Of a DNA stretch of 64,000 nucleotides, positions 15,599-24,824 are shown piece after piece. The stretch is taken from the NCBI GenBank assembly GCA_030729925.1, contig JANQWK010000099.1, positions 62,001 through 126,000 on the forward strand. Reading direction: 5' to 3'. Within the stretch, counting starts at the first letter, position 1. Each line of letters starts with the position of its first letter. The translations under genes and the position numbers were made by a program. The notes beneath the pieces were generated by a model that was not told the DNA's origin, did not search any database, and worked only from the letters and a program-made list of their open reading frames with translations. Source of the stretch: Saprospiraceae bacterium (GTDB lineage: Bacteria > Bacteroidota > Bacteroidia > Chitinophagales > Saprospiraceae).

Positions 15599-16315
15599 AT
15601 GCTATCTTTCGAACCCCATTTCTTCGACCACCTAATCATTTTTGTGTTGGGTATAGTGTTTCCGATCCGCGCGCTTGCCAATGGTGCCGATGTTTTGGAC
15701 AAATTGAAGCCCGATACAAAGGCAAAAATTGCGATTTATTATGGCAATAGTATGGTGATGTGGGGATTTACGGCACTTGTTATACTGGTCTGGGGGTTGT
15801 CCGGAAGAAGTCTGACCCATCTTGGTCTGGGTTACCCGCCGGAACTTAGCGGACAGGCATTTTGGATAGTGGTCATTTTTGTAGTATTGTACCTGATGGA
15901 TTTTTTTGCAGAACTGCGAAACACACAAAATGCCAAAGCACAAGAAGCTGAGACCATCGCTTTTTTGCCGGTGAACCGGCAGGAATACCTACACTATATC
16001 ATTATGGCTTTTAGTGCAGGAATCACGGAAGAGATTTTATTCCGATCCTATTTTATTAATTATATGGTGAGTATAACCGGGACCTCTGCTACCGGCATAG
16101 CACTGGCGATCTGCCTGCCTGCTGTCGTTTTTGGCGTAGTCCATTTATATCAGGGCTGGAAGGCGGTGGTCAAAATCATGGCCATGGCCGTGTTTTTTGG
16201 TTTGATTTACCTACAGCTTAGGAATCTCTGGGCACTGATTGCCCTGCATGTGGTGGTAGATCTCGTGGGAGGCTCCATCGCCTGGCTGCAAGCTGCAAAA
16301 AAACCGACGCGTTGA
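15599..16315 (+). CDS. CPBP-family intramembrane glutamic endopeptidase
   Basis: The 238-residue protein has about six to seven hydrophobic segments. The CPBP (Abi/CAAX-like) motifs appear in order: AGITEEILFRSYF with the catalytic EExxxR, VVFGVVHLYQG with a conserved His, and LIALHVVVDLVGG in the last helix. Bacterial family members cleave membrane substrates or act in stress, bacteriocin immunity or maturation; the target here is not visible. It is separated from parA by a divergent intergenic region of 220 bases. Confidence 0.88.
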   Translation: MLSFEPHFFDHLIIFVLGIVFPIRALANGADVLDKLKPDTKAKIAIYYGNSMVMWGFTALVILVWGLSGRSLTHLGLGYPPELSGQAFWIVVIFVVLYLMDFFAELRNTQNAKAQEAETIAFLPVNRQEYLHYIIMAFSAGITEEILFRSYFINYMVSITGTSATGIALAICLPAVVFGVVHLYQGWKAVVKIMAMAVFFGLIYLQLRNLWALIALHVVVDLVGGSIAWLQAAKKPTR

Positions 16316-16369
16316 GTAGTGGGTTATGTGATAATTTCTTTAGTTTGAGTGGTTCAAAAAACATATTTC

Positions 16370-16813
16370 ATGGATGGTATCCACAACTTAGCCGAAACTT
16401 TCCCCTCGACCCTTGAGATTGTTGTGCAATGGGGAGATATGGATGCGGCTGGTCACGTTAACAATGCAACCTACCTGCGCTGGTTCGAAACTGCCAGGAT
16501 CCGTTATCTGGCTGATATCGGAATGGACGTGGTCAATCCTTCCCAAAATATAGATTTTATCCTGGGCTGGCAGGAATGCAAGTATATTTTTCCCGTTACT
16601 TTTCCGGACACCGTGCATATCGGTATTCGGGTGACGGCGATTCGGGAAGATCGCCTGGTCATGCAGGCACGAATGTTCAGTGGGCGGCACCAACGACTGG
16701 TCGCTATCGCCAACGGAGATATGGTGACCTATGATTATCGCCTCCTCAAAAAAGTGCTGGTTTCAGAGGACCTCATTAGCCGGGTATCGGCATTTGAAAA
16801 AACAACTTTTTAA
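16370..16813 (+). CDS. 4HBT-family acyl-CoA thioesterase
   Basis: The ATG at 16370 is chosen over an upstream GTG because it gives the expected hot-dog fold start. The 147-residue protein contains VVQWGDMDAAGHVNNATYLRWFE, in which Asp and His/Asn positions correspond to the 4-hydroxybenzoyl-CoA thioesterase-type active site (WGDMDAxGHVNN). Members hydrolyse acyl-CoA thioesters in the cytoplasm. The gene ends 11 bases before the FAD monooxygenase and is probably cotranscribed with it. Confidence 0.9.
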   Translation: MDGIHNLAETFPSTLEIVVQWGDMDAAGHVNNATYLRWFETARIRYLADIGMDVVNPSQNIDFILGWQECKYIFPVTFPDTVHIGIRVTAIREDRLVMQARMFSGRHQRLVAIANGDMVTYDYRLLKKVLVSEDLISRVSAFEKTTF

Positions 16814-16824
16814 GCAAATCAGAC

Positions 16825-17985
16825 ATGGAAAATACTACCCTCCACAAAGTTGTCATTGTAGGTGCCGGTCCTGCAGGACTGGCTATTGCAGCCTGTTTGC
16901 GCAAAGCGAATATCCCGTTTGTGGTACTGGAAAAAAGCAACAATATCGGCAATTCCTGGCACCAACACTACGACCGCCTGCACCTGCATACGGTCAAAGC
17001 ATATTCCCACCTGCCCTATTTGCCTTTCCCGGAGGGGTATCCCCAATACATTTCCCGCAAACAATTGATCCAATATTTCGAGGATTATGCGGCTCATTTT
17101 GATATCCAGCCCAGATTCAACCATGGGGTCACAGCTATCCGGCGCAAGGGTGATTACTGGCAGCTCGAAACCCAATCAGGCGAGGTGCTTATGGCTGAAC
17201 GGGTTGTAATGGCTACCGGCGTTAACCGCATCCCGAATATTCCACATTTAAATGGACAGGAAACCTTCGCCGGGGAAATTGTCCATTCCCGTGCTTATAA
17301 AAATGCTACCCCCTTTTACGGGAAAAAAGTATTGGTGGTGGGTATGGGCAATACCGGAGCAGAAATTGCCCTGGATCTGAGCGAGCACGGTATAGCGACT
17401 TGGATCTCCGTAAGGCACCCGGTCAATATCGTGCCCAGGGATGCTTTCGGCCGACCTACCCAGCTGACCGCAATGAAGCTGGCGAAACTCCCCCATTGGC
17501 TAGGGGACAGACTCGGTATCTTACTCAGATCCCTGACCGTAGGAAATCTGCGTAAATATGGTCTGCAAACACCTTCTATGCCACCCAGTCAGCAACTGCG
17601 CGTGACCGGCAAAACCCCCGTGATTGACATAGGCACCCTCGATCAAATCAAAAAAGGAAAAATCGGGGTGGTACCCGGCATTGACAGGGTAGAACCCGAT
17701 GGCGTTCGCTTTCTCGATGGCAAAAAAATTGCCCTAGATACCATCGTCCTAGCTACCGGCTACAAGGCTGGTATTCAGGATTTTTTGGAAAGCACAGAAG
17801 GGCTGCTCGACCAATACGAGGTACCCAAATACCTGAGTGGACAGGATGGGTACCAGGGACTTTTCTTTTTGGGCTACGACAATTATTCCTTAGGCGGTAT
17901 CCTGGGAATTATCCGAAGAGATGCGCCTCTTGTGGCCGAAGCGATCGTCGAATCGCTAGCCGACATGCAGCCCACAGGCGCGTGA
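16825..17985 (+). CDS. flavin-containing monooxygenase-like NAD(P)/FAD oxidoreductase
   Basis: The 386-residue protein has an N-terminal FAD Rossmann motif (VVIVGAGPAGLAIAACLRK), the segment NSWHQHYDRLHLHTVK typical of YUCCA/FMO-like enzymes, and a second dinucleotide motif (VLVVGMGNTGAEIALDL) for NADPH. LATGYKAGIQDFL near the C-terminus is the conserved FMO ATGY motif. Such enzymes oxygenate soft nucleophiles or aldehyde/ketone substrates; the substrate is unknown. Its last 30 bases overlap the end of the oppositely oriented molybdenum-hydroxylase FAD subunit gene. Confidence 0.9.
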   Translation: MENTTLHKVVIVGAGPAGLAIAACLRKANIPFVVLEKSNNIGNSWHQHYDRLHLHTVKAYSHLPYLPFPEGYPQYISRKQLIQYFEDYAAHFDIQPRFNHGVTAIRRKGDYWQLETQSGEVLMAERVVMATGVNRIPNIPHLNGQETFAGEIVHSRAYKNATPFYGKKVLVVGMGNTGAEIALDLSEHGIATWISVRHPVNIVPRDAFGRPTQLTAMKLAKLPHWLGDRLGILLRSLTVGNLRKYGLQTPSMPPSQQLRVTGKTPVIDIGTLDQIKKGKIGVVPGIDRVEPDGVRFLDGKKIALDTIVLATGYKAGIQDFLESTEGLLDQYEVPKYLSGQDGYQGLFFLGYDNYSLGGILGIIRRDAPLVAEAIVESLADMQPTGA

Positions 17986-18903
17986 CAGGGTCTCCAGCAC
18001 TACCCCTGGCAATAATTTTGCTTTGTAGTGCTGGTCGTCTATGGCAGCTGTTCCAAGCGCTGTTGCCGCCGCTTGCTGCAACAATTCCAGACTGATGGTT
18101 TTGCCAACGAGCAATTGCTCTGCAGCCATTAGTCTGACAGGGATATTGGCCACCGCTCCTACTGCGATACGCGCTTCCTGTATCACGTCGCCATGTACCA
18201 ACAAGCGGCAAGCGCATTCGATCACCGGCCATTCGGAAGCCGCTCTGTGCATCAAACGGAAATAGGCCGATTGTTCATTTTCCCACGCAGGGGGCAAACA
18301 CACGGCAACGGCAATTTGCCCATTATGAAGCTGGTGTTCCCGCACTGGATCGGAGCCATCTCCGTACAAATCGCTCATGGACAACTGCTCCCCATTGTGC
18401 AGTTCGACCTTGGCATCGAAAGCCAATAAAACCATGCCAAGGGTAGCGGGATGGGGAAATGCACAGGGACCAAGATCCATACAAACGGGTAAGGGTTCTT
18501 CGCTCCGCCGCACACTGCAAGCATCATCCCCCTTTTTAAGGCAATCGAATCCCGGCTGGCGGAAATAGGGGCAACGGGTGCGCTGCAACAAAGATCCGCC
18601 GAGGGTACTTCTATTCCTGATCTGCGGCGTAGCCAGTTTGCCCGCAGCTTCTGCCAACAGGGCATATTGATCGGCTACCAATTCGTGGCTTGCCAGTTCA
18701 CTCAGCCGGATCATACTCCCGATGCGACAATATTTATCTGCATCCAGCTTGACCGAAGCCAGTCCTTCGATAAGGGAAAGGTCCACCACCCCTTCTGTGC
18801 GGATACCCAGCACCTGTCGAGCCTGGACATCCGTGCCACCTGCACGGTATTCGCCCGACAATTGCTGGGCTTCCTCCAAAGAATTCGGAAAAAATGTCTC
18901 CAT
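17956..18903 (-). CDS. FAD-binding (medium) subunit of a molybdenum hydroxylase
   Basis: The 315-residue protein matches the FAD domain of the xanthine dehydrogenase/CO dehydrogenase family. The FAD motif is YRAGGTDVQARQ, followed by ATPQIRNRSTLGGSLLQ and a C-terminal CO_deh_flav_C domain. A Cys-containing insert (RTRCPYFRQPGFDCLKKGDDAC) resembles that of the 4-hydroxybenzoyl-CoA reductase/YagS-like group and might hold an extra iron-sulfur cluster. It starts 4 bases after the fused large-subunit gene and accepts electrons from the 2Fe-2S centres of that protein. Its end overlaps the FMO gene convergently. Confidence 0.88.
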   Translation of the reverse strand: METFFPNSLEEAQQLSGEYRAGGTDVQARQVLGIRTEGVVDLSLIEGLASVKLDADKYCRIGSMIRLSELASHELVADQYALLAEAAGKLATPQIRNRSTLGGSLLQRTRCPYFRQPGFDCLKKGDDACSVRRSEEPLPVCMDLGPCAFPHPATLGMVLLAFDAKVELHNGEQLSMSDLYGDGSDPVREHQLHNGQIAVAVCLPPAWENEQSAYFRLMHRAASEWPVIECACRLLVHGDVIQEARIAVGAVANIPVRLMAAEQLLVGKTISLELLQQAAATALGTAAIDDQHYKAKLLPGVVLETLSRACGLHVG

Positions 18904-18907
18904 TTGT

Positions 18908-21592
18908 CTATTTTGAAACCAGTGCTAAAATTTGTTGAATATCAAGGGGCAAGCGCAATGGAGTTTTGCCAGTGGCATTAAAAACAGCATTGCCAATAGC
19001 TGCGGCCACCGGTATGGTAGAAATTTCGCCCAACCCTGCCGTAGCTCCCTTGCTCGCTTCAAAGCCCTCTTCGTGGAAATACAATTCCATGTCGGGCGTA
19101 TCGCCCAGCCCTGCAATATGATAATCCTCGAGGTTGAGGTTGACCGGTCTGCCCGTATGGCGATCCATCCGCCGCTCTTCGTACAAGGCATAGCTAAGGC
19201 CTTGAATGATGCCCCCGTAGCACTGACTTTTTGCCAACTCGGGCACCACAATTTTGCCGCTCGCGATACCTCCCCAAACCTTTTCCACCCGTATGCGTCC
19301 CAGCAGGGTGTCCACAACCACCTTAACGACAAAAACAGACCCCAGGTTAGCGGGACCAAAAGCCACATCGTCGGCACCCACAGGCATCCGGGACAGCATA
19401 TTCCACGATGAATTATGTCCACGCCGGGCAGTAGCAGACACTGCCGGAATCTGCACAAAAAGATCCTTCCAGCTGTAATGTCCCTTGACGGTTGTGATAC
19501 CGCCTTCGGCAAAACCGGCGAGTGCGGGTAACTGTTTTTCTGCAATCAGGGTTTCGAGTTTTTCTTTTGCAGCGGCAGCTGCTGCTTTCGCGGTACTGTA
19601 CAGTGAATTTGTAGATCGGCTCCCCCCTGAAGTTGGTCCTTGCACACTTCCCGAATTGCCGATATAGACCATCACGCTCCCCGGAGCAACCCCAAACACC
19701 TCTGCCACTGCAACAGCCAGGACGGACCGCGAGCCGGTTCCGATATCCTGGGTTGCTGAAGTTACGGAGATCCCTTTTGCCGACAGGGCGACCTTTACCT
19801 TTGTTTTGGGATGAAAAAAGTTGAACCAGTTGCCGGAAGCCATGCCTATGCCCACCCGGAAGCGCCCCTGCTGGGTGCCGGTCTCTTGTCGTTCTTGCCA
19901 CAAGGGCAACTTTTCTACCCTTTCAAAAAGTGGTCGGCGGATCCGATTGAGATCCCATTGCATACGAGCTTCCAGCGGACTCATCCCGAGGTCATTCGCC
20001 AGCGCATCTATGGCCTGCTCCATTGCCCAGGACGACTGTGGCGCACTTGGACCCCGAAACGGTTTTGCCGGAGGCAGATGGCTCACCACGTCCCATTCCT
20101 GGATATGTTTGGGCATACCGGGATAGATCAACCTGAACATAGCCCCCACCAGTGTATTGATTCCGACCCCACTAAACGTTTTTGCCTGGACTGTCAATGC
20201 CGTAAGGCGGCGGCTTTTTTTGCCGGCGGCCACTGCCAGTGAGATATGGGTTGGCGGTCGGTATCCTCCCACCAGCATTTCCTCGTGGCGATCCAACACC
20301 ACCTTTACTGCTGTTCCGGTAAGCTTGGCCAGCCTGATGCTCACCAGCGCCTCTTTTCCGAGATCCAGCTTGCTGCCAAAACCACCGCCCACATGATTGG
20401 CGATCACCTGCACATTTTCAGGTTGCAAGCCAAATATCCGGGCAATTTCCCGGGACGACCAATGCAAGGCCTGGGTGGACAAAAACACTTTGAGTTTCTG
20501 ATCTCCCTCCCATTGTGCCACGCAACTATGCGGCTCCAGGGTCGTGTGCACCTGTGCAGCTGTGCGGAAAGTTTCCCGAAACAAGCTTCTATCGGGAGAT
20601 TGCCCTGCCTTTTTGACGCGCCAGCGCGCCTGCCAGGGCCTCAGTGACAGCAAATCAAACAGGGGTTTGCGGATATTGTGCCGCCACTTACCCGGCATAA
20701 TGATGCCTTCCGCAGCATTGGGAGCCTGTTTTCTACTCTTTTTGGAATACACCAGCGCACCATCGGCAGCAGCAGCCTCCTCCTCGTCCACCACAAACGG
20801 CAACACCTCGAGATCCAGCTCGACCAAAGCAGCCGCTGCGCGGGCTGTTGCCATATCCACAGCTGCAATCGCACAAATTTCCTGTCCTACGTATCTAAGC
20901 ACCGGATCTGTCGGATCATATAAAGCAATGATCCCCTCTACCCCGGGAAACTGTCCGGCAGCATCCCAGGTACAGGATCGGATTCGGGCGTGCGGATAAG
21001 GTGAACGTACAATATATCCAATCATTTGCTGGGGCAAATGCACATCTGTCGTATAAACAGCAGCACCTGTTACCTTTTCCAGGGCCTCCACCCTGGCAAC
21101 CGACAGCGCATTATCCCGCTCATCATACTGTCCCTCGCAAGCTTTTTCCATGGCCTGCATGATTCCCTCATACGCCCCGCAACGACACAAATTGCCGGAA
21201 AACGCCTCCGCCAATACGGCTCTGTCCGGCTTGCCCGGGCGGTCCGATCGCTTCCACTCCTCGTAGAAAGCAATACCCTGCAACACAAAGCCGGGAGTAC
21301 AATATCCGCATTGCAGCGCGTCATTGGCCATAAACGCCTGCTGAACCGGATGCAGGCTATCGCCTCGAAAAGCCTCTACGGTGGTCAGTGACTTGCCCGA
21401 CAAATGTTCGGCGGGCAACAAACACGACAACACCGGCACCCCATCCAGTAAAACCGTACAGGCACCGCAGGCACCCTGTCCGCAAACCTTTTTGGTTCCC
21501 GTCAGCTGAAAAACATCCCTGACCACATTGACCGCAGGAGTGCCAGGCGGCACCTCAAATTCGCGAATTGCTCCATTTAGTTTACATTCCAT
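18908..21592 (-). CDS. fused 2Fe-2S plus molybdopterin subunit of a molybdenum hydroxylase
   Basis: The 894-residue protein joins two subunits that are normally separate. Residues 1-160 are the small subunit: plant-type ferredoxin ligands C37, C42, C45 and C57, then the second cluster (CGYCTPGF and NLCRCGAYEGI). Residues from about 165 are the molybdopterin-cytosine-dinucleotide subunit with ALEKVTGAAVYTTDV, GGGFGSKLDLG, PFRGPSAPQSSW, GTGSRSVLA and the active-site Glu in GATAGLGEISTIP. The family hydroxylates aldehydes or N-heterocycles with water as oxygen source. No Tat leader is visible, so it should be cytoplasmic. The substrate is not assignable; XdhC-type maturases are not in the window. 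Confidence 0.9.
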   Translation of the reverse strand: MECKLNGAIREFEVPPGTPAVNVVRDVFQLTGTKKVCGQGACGACTVLLDGVPVLSCLLPAEHLSGKSLTTVEAFRGDSLHPVQQAFMANDALQCGYCTPGFVLQGIAFYEEWKRSDRPGKPDRAVLAEAFSGNLCRCGAYEGIMQAMEKACEGQYDERDNALSVARVEALEKVTGAAVYTTDVHLPQQMIGYIVRSPYPHARIRSCTWDAAGQFPGVEGIIALYDPTDPVLRYVGQEICAIAAVDMATARAAAALVELDLEVLPFVVDEEEAAAADGALVYSKKSRKQAPNAAEGIIMPGKWRHNIRKPLFDLLSLRPWQARWRVKKAGQSPDRSLFRETFRTAAQVHTTLEPHSCVAQWEGDQKLKVFLSTQALHWSSREIARIFGLQPENVQVIANHVGGGFGSKLDLGKEALVSIRLAKLTGTAVKVVLDRHEEMLVGGYRPPTHISLAVAAGKKSRRLTALTVQAKTFSGVGINTLVGAMFRLIYPGMPKHIQEWDVVSHLPPAKPFRGPSAPQSSWAMEQAIDALANDLGMSPLEARMQWDLNRIRRPLFERVEKLPLWQERQETGTQQGRFRVGIGMASGNWFNFFHPKTKVKVALSAKGISVTSATQDIGTGSRSVLAVAVAEVFGVAPGSVMVYIGNSGSVQGPTSGGSRSTNSLYSTAKAAAAAAKEKLETLIAEKQLPALAGFAEGGITTVKGHYSWKDLFVQIPAVSATARRGHNSSWNMLSRMPVGADDVAFGPANLGSVFVVKVVVDTLLGRIRVEKVWGGIASGKIVVPELAKSQCYGGIIQGLSYALYEERRMDRHTGRPVNLNLEDYHIAGLGDTPDMELYFHEEGFEASKGATAGLGEISTIPVAAAIGNAVFNATGKTPLRLPLDIQQILALVSK

Positions 21593-21635
21593 TGTCAGGC
21601 TTTTTTTAACACGCTAATCACACCACAAAGCAACA

Positions 21636-21667
21636 CAAAAAGTACCAAAAAGATGTAGGTAGCCAAA
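21636..21667 (-). promoter_or_regulatory. promoter for the molybdenum hydroxylase operon
   Basis: On the minus strand TTTG (21664-21667) is followed after 19 bases by TACTTTTTG (21636-21644), a near match to TAnnTTTG with one extra T. The predicted leader is about 35 bases long. Confidence 0.45.
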
Positions 21668-21747
21668 GGTGCATTTATCAAGATGAGAAAAAACACTATA
21701 ACGCCCTAATTGCGCGTATTTTTACGCTAAATTGTTGGGGTAATGTT

Positions 21748-21755
21748 TAATTTTG
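21748..21755 (+). promoter_or_regulatory. -7 element for the class IV aminotransferase
   Basis: TAATTTTG matches TAnnTTTG and lies 15 bases before the ATG at 21771, implying a very short leader. The -33 region holds only a weak TTTA. Confidence 0.35.
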
Positions 21756-21770
21756 TCCAAAACCCGGATT

Positions 21771-22625
21771 ATGATTCAATACTGTTATATCAACGGCCAG
21801 CTCACCGACATGCAACACGCCGTGGTCGGAGTAGCTGATTTGGCATTGCTCAGAGGCTACGGTGCTTTTGATTATTTTCTGGTCAGAGATTACAAACCCT
21901 ATTTTCTGGAGGACTACCTGGAGCGCTTTTTCCACTCGGCACAGTTGCTCAAGCTTGAAATGCCTTTTTCGCTGGAAGCGCTGCGCCAGCAGGTGCTGCA
22001 CCTGTTGGAAGCCAACGGTCAGCCCGATGCAGGCATACGGCTCCTGCTTACCGGTGGGTACGCGGCAGACGGATATACGCCTACGACGCCCAATCTCTTG
22101 GTTTTACAGTACAAGCTCCCCGTATATCCGGCCAATAGTTATGTTGCCGGCATCAAGATGATGTCGTACCAATTTACCCGGGAGATGCCCGAAATTAAGT
22201 CCCTGAACTATGTGACGGGAATCTGGTTGCTCGACGAACTAAAAAGACAGGGGGCTTCCGATGCCCTTTACCACGACGGACAATATATTTCAGAGTCTGC
22301 CCGATCCAATATTTTCATGATTGATGATACAGGCACACTTTGCACGCCCGACAAAAATATCCTTCACGGGGTTACCCGAAAGCACATCCTCAAAGTAGCG
22401 GAAACCTTTATGCCTGTCGAAATCCGGCCGATTACGCTCGAGGAGATCATGTCTGCCAAAGAAGCATTTTTGAGCAGTTCTTCAAAAGCTGTACTTCCTG
22501 TAACCCAAATTGATGAGACCCTCATTGGGGACGGACAGCCTGGCGCAAAGACCATGGAACTGAGCCGCCGCTTCCTGGAATACCGCAACGCCATGCATGC
22601 AGCCTCGCCCCTTGCGGCAAGATAA
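21771..22625 (+). CDS. class IV (branched-chain/D-amino-acid type) aminotransferase
   Basis: The 284-residue PLP enzyme begins MIQYCYINGQL, with SVGVADLALLRGYGAFDYF-like motifs of the fold-type IV family. The PLP lysine is in MPEIKSLNYVTGI and the cofactor Glu in ISESARSNIFMI; HGVTRKHIL is also conserved. The family includes branched-chain aminotransferase, D-alanine aminotransferase and aminodeoxychorismate lyase. The length and lack of a clear branched-chain signature leave the substrate open. It converges on the epimerase gene with an 11-base gap. Confidence 0.88.
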   Translation: MIQYCYINGQLTDMQHAVVGVADLALLRGYGAFDYFLVRDYKPYFLEDYLERFFHSAQLLKLEMPFSLEALRQQVLHLLEANGQPDAGIRLLLTGGYAADGYTPTTPNLLVLQYKLPVYPANSYVAGIKMMSYQFTREMPEIKSLNYVTGIWLLDELKRQGASDALYHDGQYISESARSNIFMIDDTGTLCTPDKNILHGVTRKHILKVAETFMPVEIRPITLEEIMSAKEAFLSSSSKAVLPVTQIDETLIGDGQPGAKTMELSRRFLEYRNAMHAASPLAAR

Positions 22626-22636
22626 CCTGTACAGCT

Positions 22637-23662
22637 TCAGACCGGCAACAGCACAGCGCTGCCCTTGCCGGTCTTCTCCTTCAGAAACTCCACACTGGTA
22701 GCTGCAATCGTCTCGCCGACGGGAGTATATTCGAAATTCAAAATAGACCGGGAAAGAGAATTGTCGTAAGCGGCTTTGAGGGCGGACTGCCGGATAGTTT
22801 GGGGGGTCAGATACACTTCTTTTTTGCTCACCCGCCCCAGCAGGTACAAAAAAGGAATAGCTACCAGGCGCATAACGCGATTCACTCGATATCGAGGTGG
22901 ATTTTTTCCTAATCCTGCTGCAATAGCGGCGAAAAACTGGTGGTAATCCCAATTTTCGCTATTGAGGATATACTTTTTGCCGAAGGCTTGAGCCTCCATG
23001 ATACCAACCATAAACCTTGCCACATCGCGGGCATCTACGAACCCTGTTGCCCCTGCCGGAAAAAAGGGAAACTTGTTCCATACCAGGGAGAAAAAATGTC
23101 CGGTACCTTCCTCCCACCTGCCACTGCCCAAGATCATGGAAGGATTCACGACAGCCACCTGAAGCCCCTCGCCCATACCTCGCCACGCTTCCCGTTCGGC
23201 CAGGTATTTGCTCAGACCATAATCTGAATTCCAATTGCTTCTACTCCAAACGGCCTTTTCGTCTATCGTTTGTTTGTCTTTGTTTCGTCCCAGGGCTGCA
23301 ATTGAGCTCACGTGAATCAGCTGTTTCACTCCGGCGGCCAGGGCAGCATTGACCACATTCGCTGTGCCTTCCACATTGACCTGCATCAATGCTTTTCGCT
23401 GGCGGGGATCGAAAGACACCAAAGCCGCGCAATGGAACACCAGGTCTATCCCTGACATCGCATCATCCAGATCGGCGATATCCAGAATATCGGCCTGTAC
23501 CCAAGACACCCGGGAAGCCAGATCGCCCAGCAACTCCAATCGGCTGTGGGGTCGTCTGATCGCGCGAACATCGGTATAACCTGCATGCAGCAGCTGTTGA
23601 ATCAGGTATGCCCCCAGCAGGCCGCTGGCTCCTGTGACCAAAATTTTTTTATCGCGCATCAT
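22637..23662 (-). CDS. NAD-dependent epimerase/dehydratase (extended SDR)
   Basis: The 341-residue protein has an N-terminal NAD-binding motif (KILVTGASGLLGAYLIQQLL) and the SDR active site: Ser in IHVSSIAALG and YGLSKYLAE (YxxxK). The length and the NSENWDYHQFFAAIAAGLG segment resemble the dihydroflavonol-4-reductase-like branch. Substrate unknown, possibly a nucleotide-sugar or a hydroxyketone. Either of two adjacent Met codons could be the start. It is the third gene after cytochrome c and anmK in the same direction, with short spacers. Confidence 0.87.
   Translation of the reverse strand: MMRDKKILVTGASGLLGAYLIQQLLHAGYTDVRAIRRPHSRLELLGDLASRVSWVQADILDIADLDDAMSGIDLVFHCAALVSFDPRQRKALMQVNVEGTANVVNAALAAGVKQLIHVSSIAALGRNKDKQTIDEKAVWSRSNWNSDYGLSKYLAEREAWRGMGEGLQVAVVNPSMILGSGRWEEGTGHFFSLVWNKFPFFPAGATGFVDARDVARFMVGIMEAQAFGKKYILNSENWDYHQFFAAIAAGLGKNPPRYRVNRVMRLVAIPFLYLLGRVSKKEVYLTPQTIRQSALKAAYDNSLSRSILNFEYTPVGETIAATSVEFLKEKTGKGSAVLLPV
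22639..22674. other. 10-bp hairpin within the 3' end of the epimerase gene
   Basis: AGACCGGCAA (22639-22648) pairs perfectly with TTGCCGGTCT (22665-22674). It lies in the last codons of the epimerase gene and 13 bases after the aminotransferase stop on the other strand, so it could help end the plus-strand transcript. No U-run follows. Confidence 0.35.
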
Positions 23663-23684
23663 GTCGTTTTGCCTTCGGCGAACA

Positions 23685-24812
23685 TCAAGAAAAAGTTTTC
23701 CAGCCCTGGTGAATCGCCCCTGCGACCATATCTCTGTGTGCCCCTGTCACGCTTGACATGCAATTGGGTTCATTTTCCAGTCGGAAAACGCCCATGAGTG
23801 CAATCATGATCGCCTCTTTGCAGGCCACAATCTGTTTGTCCGGAACCTGAATATCCAAGTTCAGTCCTGCCAACTGACAAGCAGCCCCTATTTTTTCCAT
23901 CAGGAACCCATTAAAAGCCCCTCCGCCGGTCGCCAGCATGCGCAGTTTGTCAAGAGAAAACTGATCCCTTAGCCCCACGATCGCCTCCGCAATCAGATCT
24001 GCGCTCAAGGTGCAGGCTGTAAACAGGCGGTCTTCCACTGCCCCGGGAGCTTCCAGAAAAGCATGGGTTTGTTGTTGCGCCACCCATTCATTGCTAAGTG
24101 ATTTGGGGTAATCCTGTCGGAAAAACGGAATAGCTTTTTGTTGCGCGTAGAGGTCCTCCAACAAGCGACCTTTGCGTGCCATATCGCCGTTGTCGTCGTA
24201 TGCGCTGCCTGCCAGTCCTGCCAGTGCATTGAGAATCTGGTTCGCTCCACAAATATCGAAAGCCACCCAAGACGACCCGGTTCGGCAGGTCACATTGGCA
24301 ATCCCTCCGATATTGAGCATCAGATCATATTCGGGAAACAGCCACTTATCGGCCAGCGGCGCAATGGGCGCTCCCTGTCCGCCTGCGGCTACATCGGCAT
24401 AGCGAAACCCATCTATCACGGGATAGCCCAATCGGGCGGCCAAAACTGACCCATCGCCAATTTGCAAGGTGTAGCCGGAATCGGGTTCGTGAAACACCGT
24501 GTGGCCATGCGAAGCGATAGCATCCAGCGCAACCCCCTCCAGGTAGGGTGCCAACAAATCTGCCCAGTACCCTCCCAAGGTCGTATGCAAGTGGGTAAGC
24601 TCCTTGCCGCTCAGGTGTATTGCAGCGACAAGCGCTTGCTGCCAGGAAGGATCGTAGGGAATGGTAATCCCGGTTGTAACGGACCAATCGTACAATTTGA
24701 AAGCCCCATGATCATCTCTGCCTGTTTCGAACGTACAAATCACCAGATCCAGGCCATCCAGGGAACTTCCCGACATCAAACCTGCTATGCGATACACCCT
24801 TTTGCTGATCAT
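23685..24812 (-). CDS. anmK: anhydro-N-acetylmuramic acid kinase
   Basis: The 375-residue protein contains the AnmK signature RIAGLMSGSSLDGLDLVIC at the N-terminus, DGFRYADVAAGGQGAPI in the middle and LATGGGAFNGFLMEKI near the end. AnmK phosphorylates and opens 1,6-anhydroMurNAc to MurNAc-6-phosphate, which recycles cell-wall peptidoglycan. The protein length is typical. It follows the cytochrome gene by 12 bases and precedes the epimerase by 22 bases. The MurQ etherase that normally acts next is not in the window. Confidence 0.95.
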   Translation of the reverse strand: MISKRVYRIAGLMSGSSLDGLDLVICTFETGRDDHGAFKLYDWSVTTGITIPYDPSWQQALVAAIHLSGKELTHLHTTLGGYWADLLAPYLEGVALDAIASHGHTVFHEPDSGYTLQIGDGSVLAARLGYPVIDGFRYADVAAGGQGAPIAPLADKWLFPEYDLMLNIGGIANVTCRTGSSWVAFDICGANQILNALAGLAGSAYDDNGDMARKGRLLEDLYAQQKAIPFFRQDYPKSLSNEWVAQQQTHAFLEAPGAVEDRLFTACTLSADLIAEAIVGLRDQFSLDKLRMLATGGGAFNGFLMEKIGAACQLAGLNLDIQVPDKQIVACKEAIMIALMGVFRLENEPNCMSSVTGAHRDMVAGAIHQGWKTFS

Positions 24813-24824
24813 CCTGTATAAAAA

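Noticed and set aside
18925-19545. A 206-residue minus-strand frame inside the molybdenum hydroxylase gene
   Set aside because: It is an out-of-frame shadow of the large subunit, with no sensible domain pattern.
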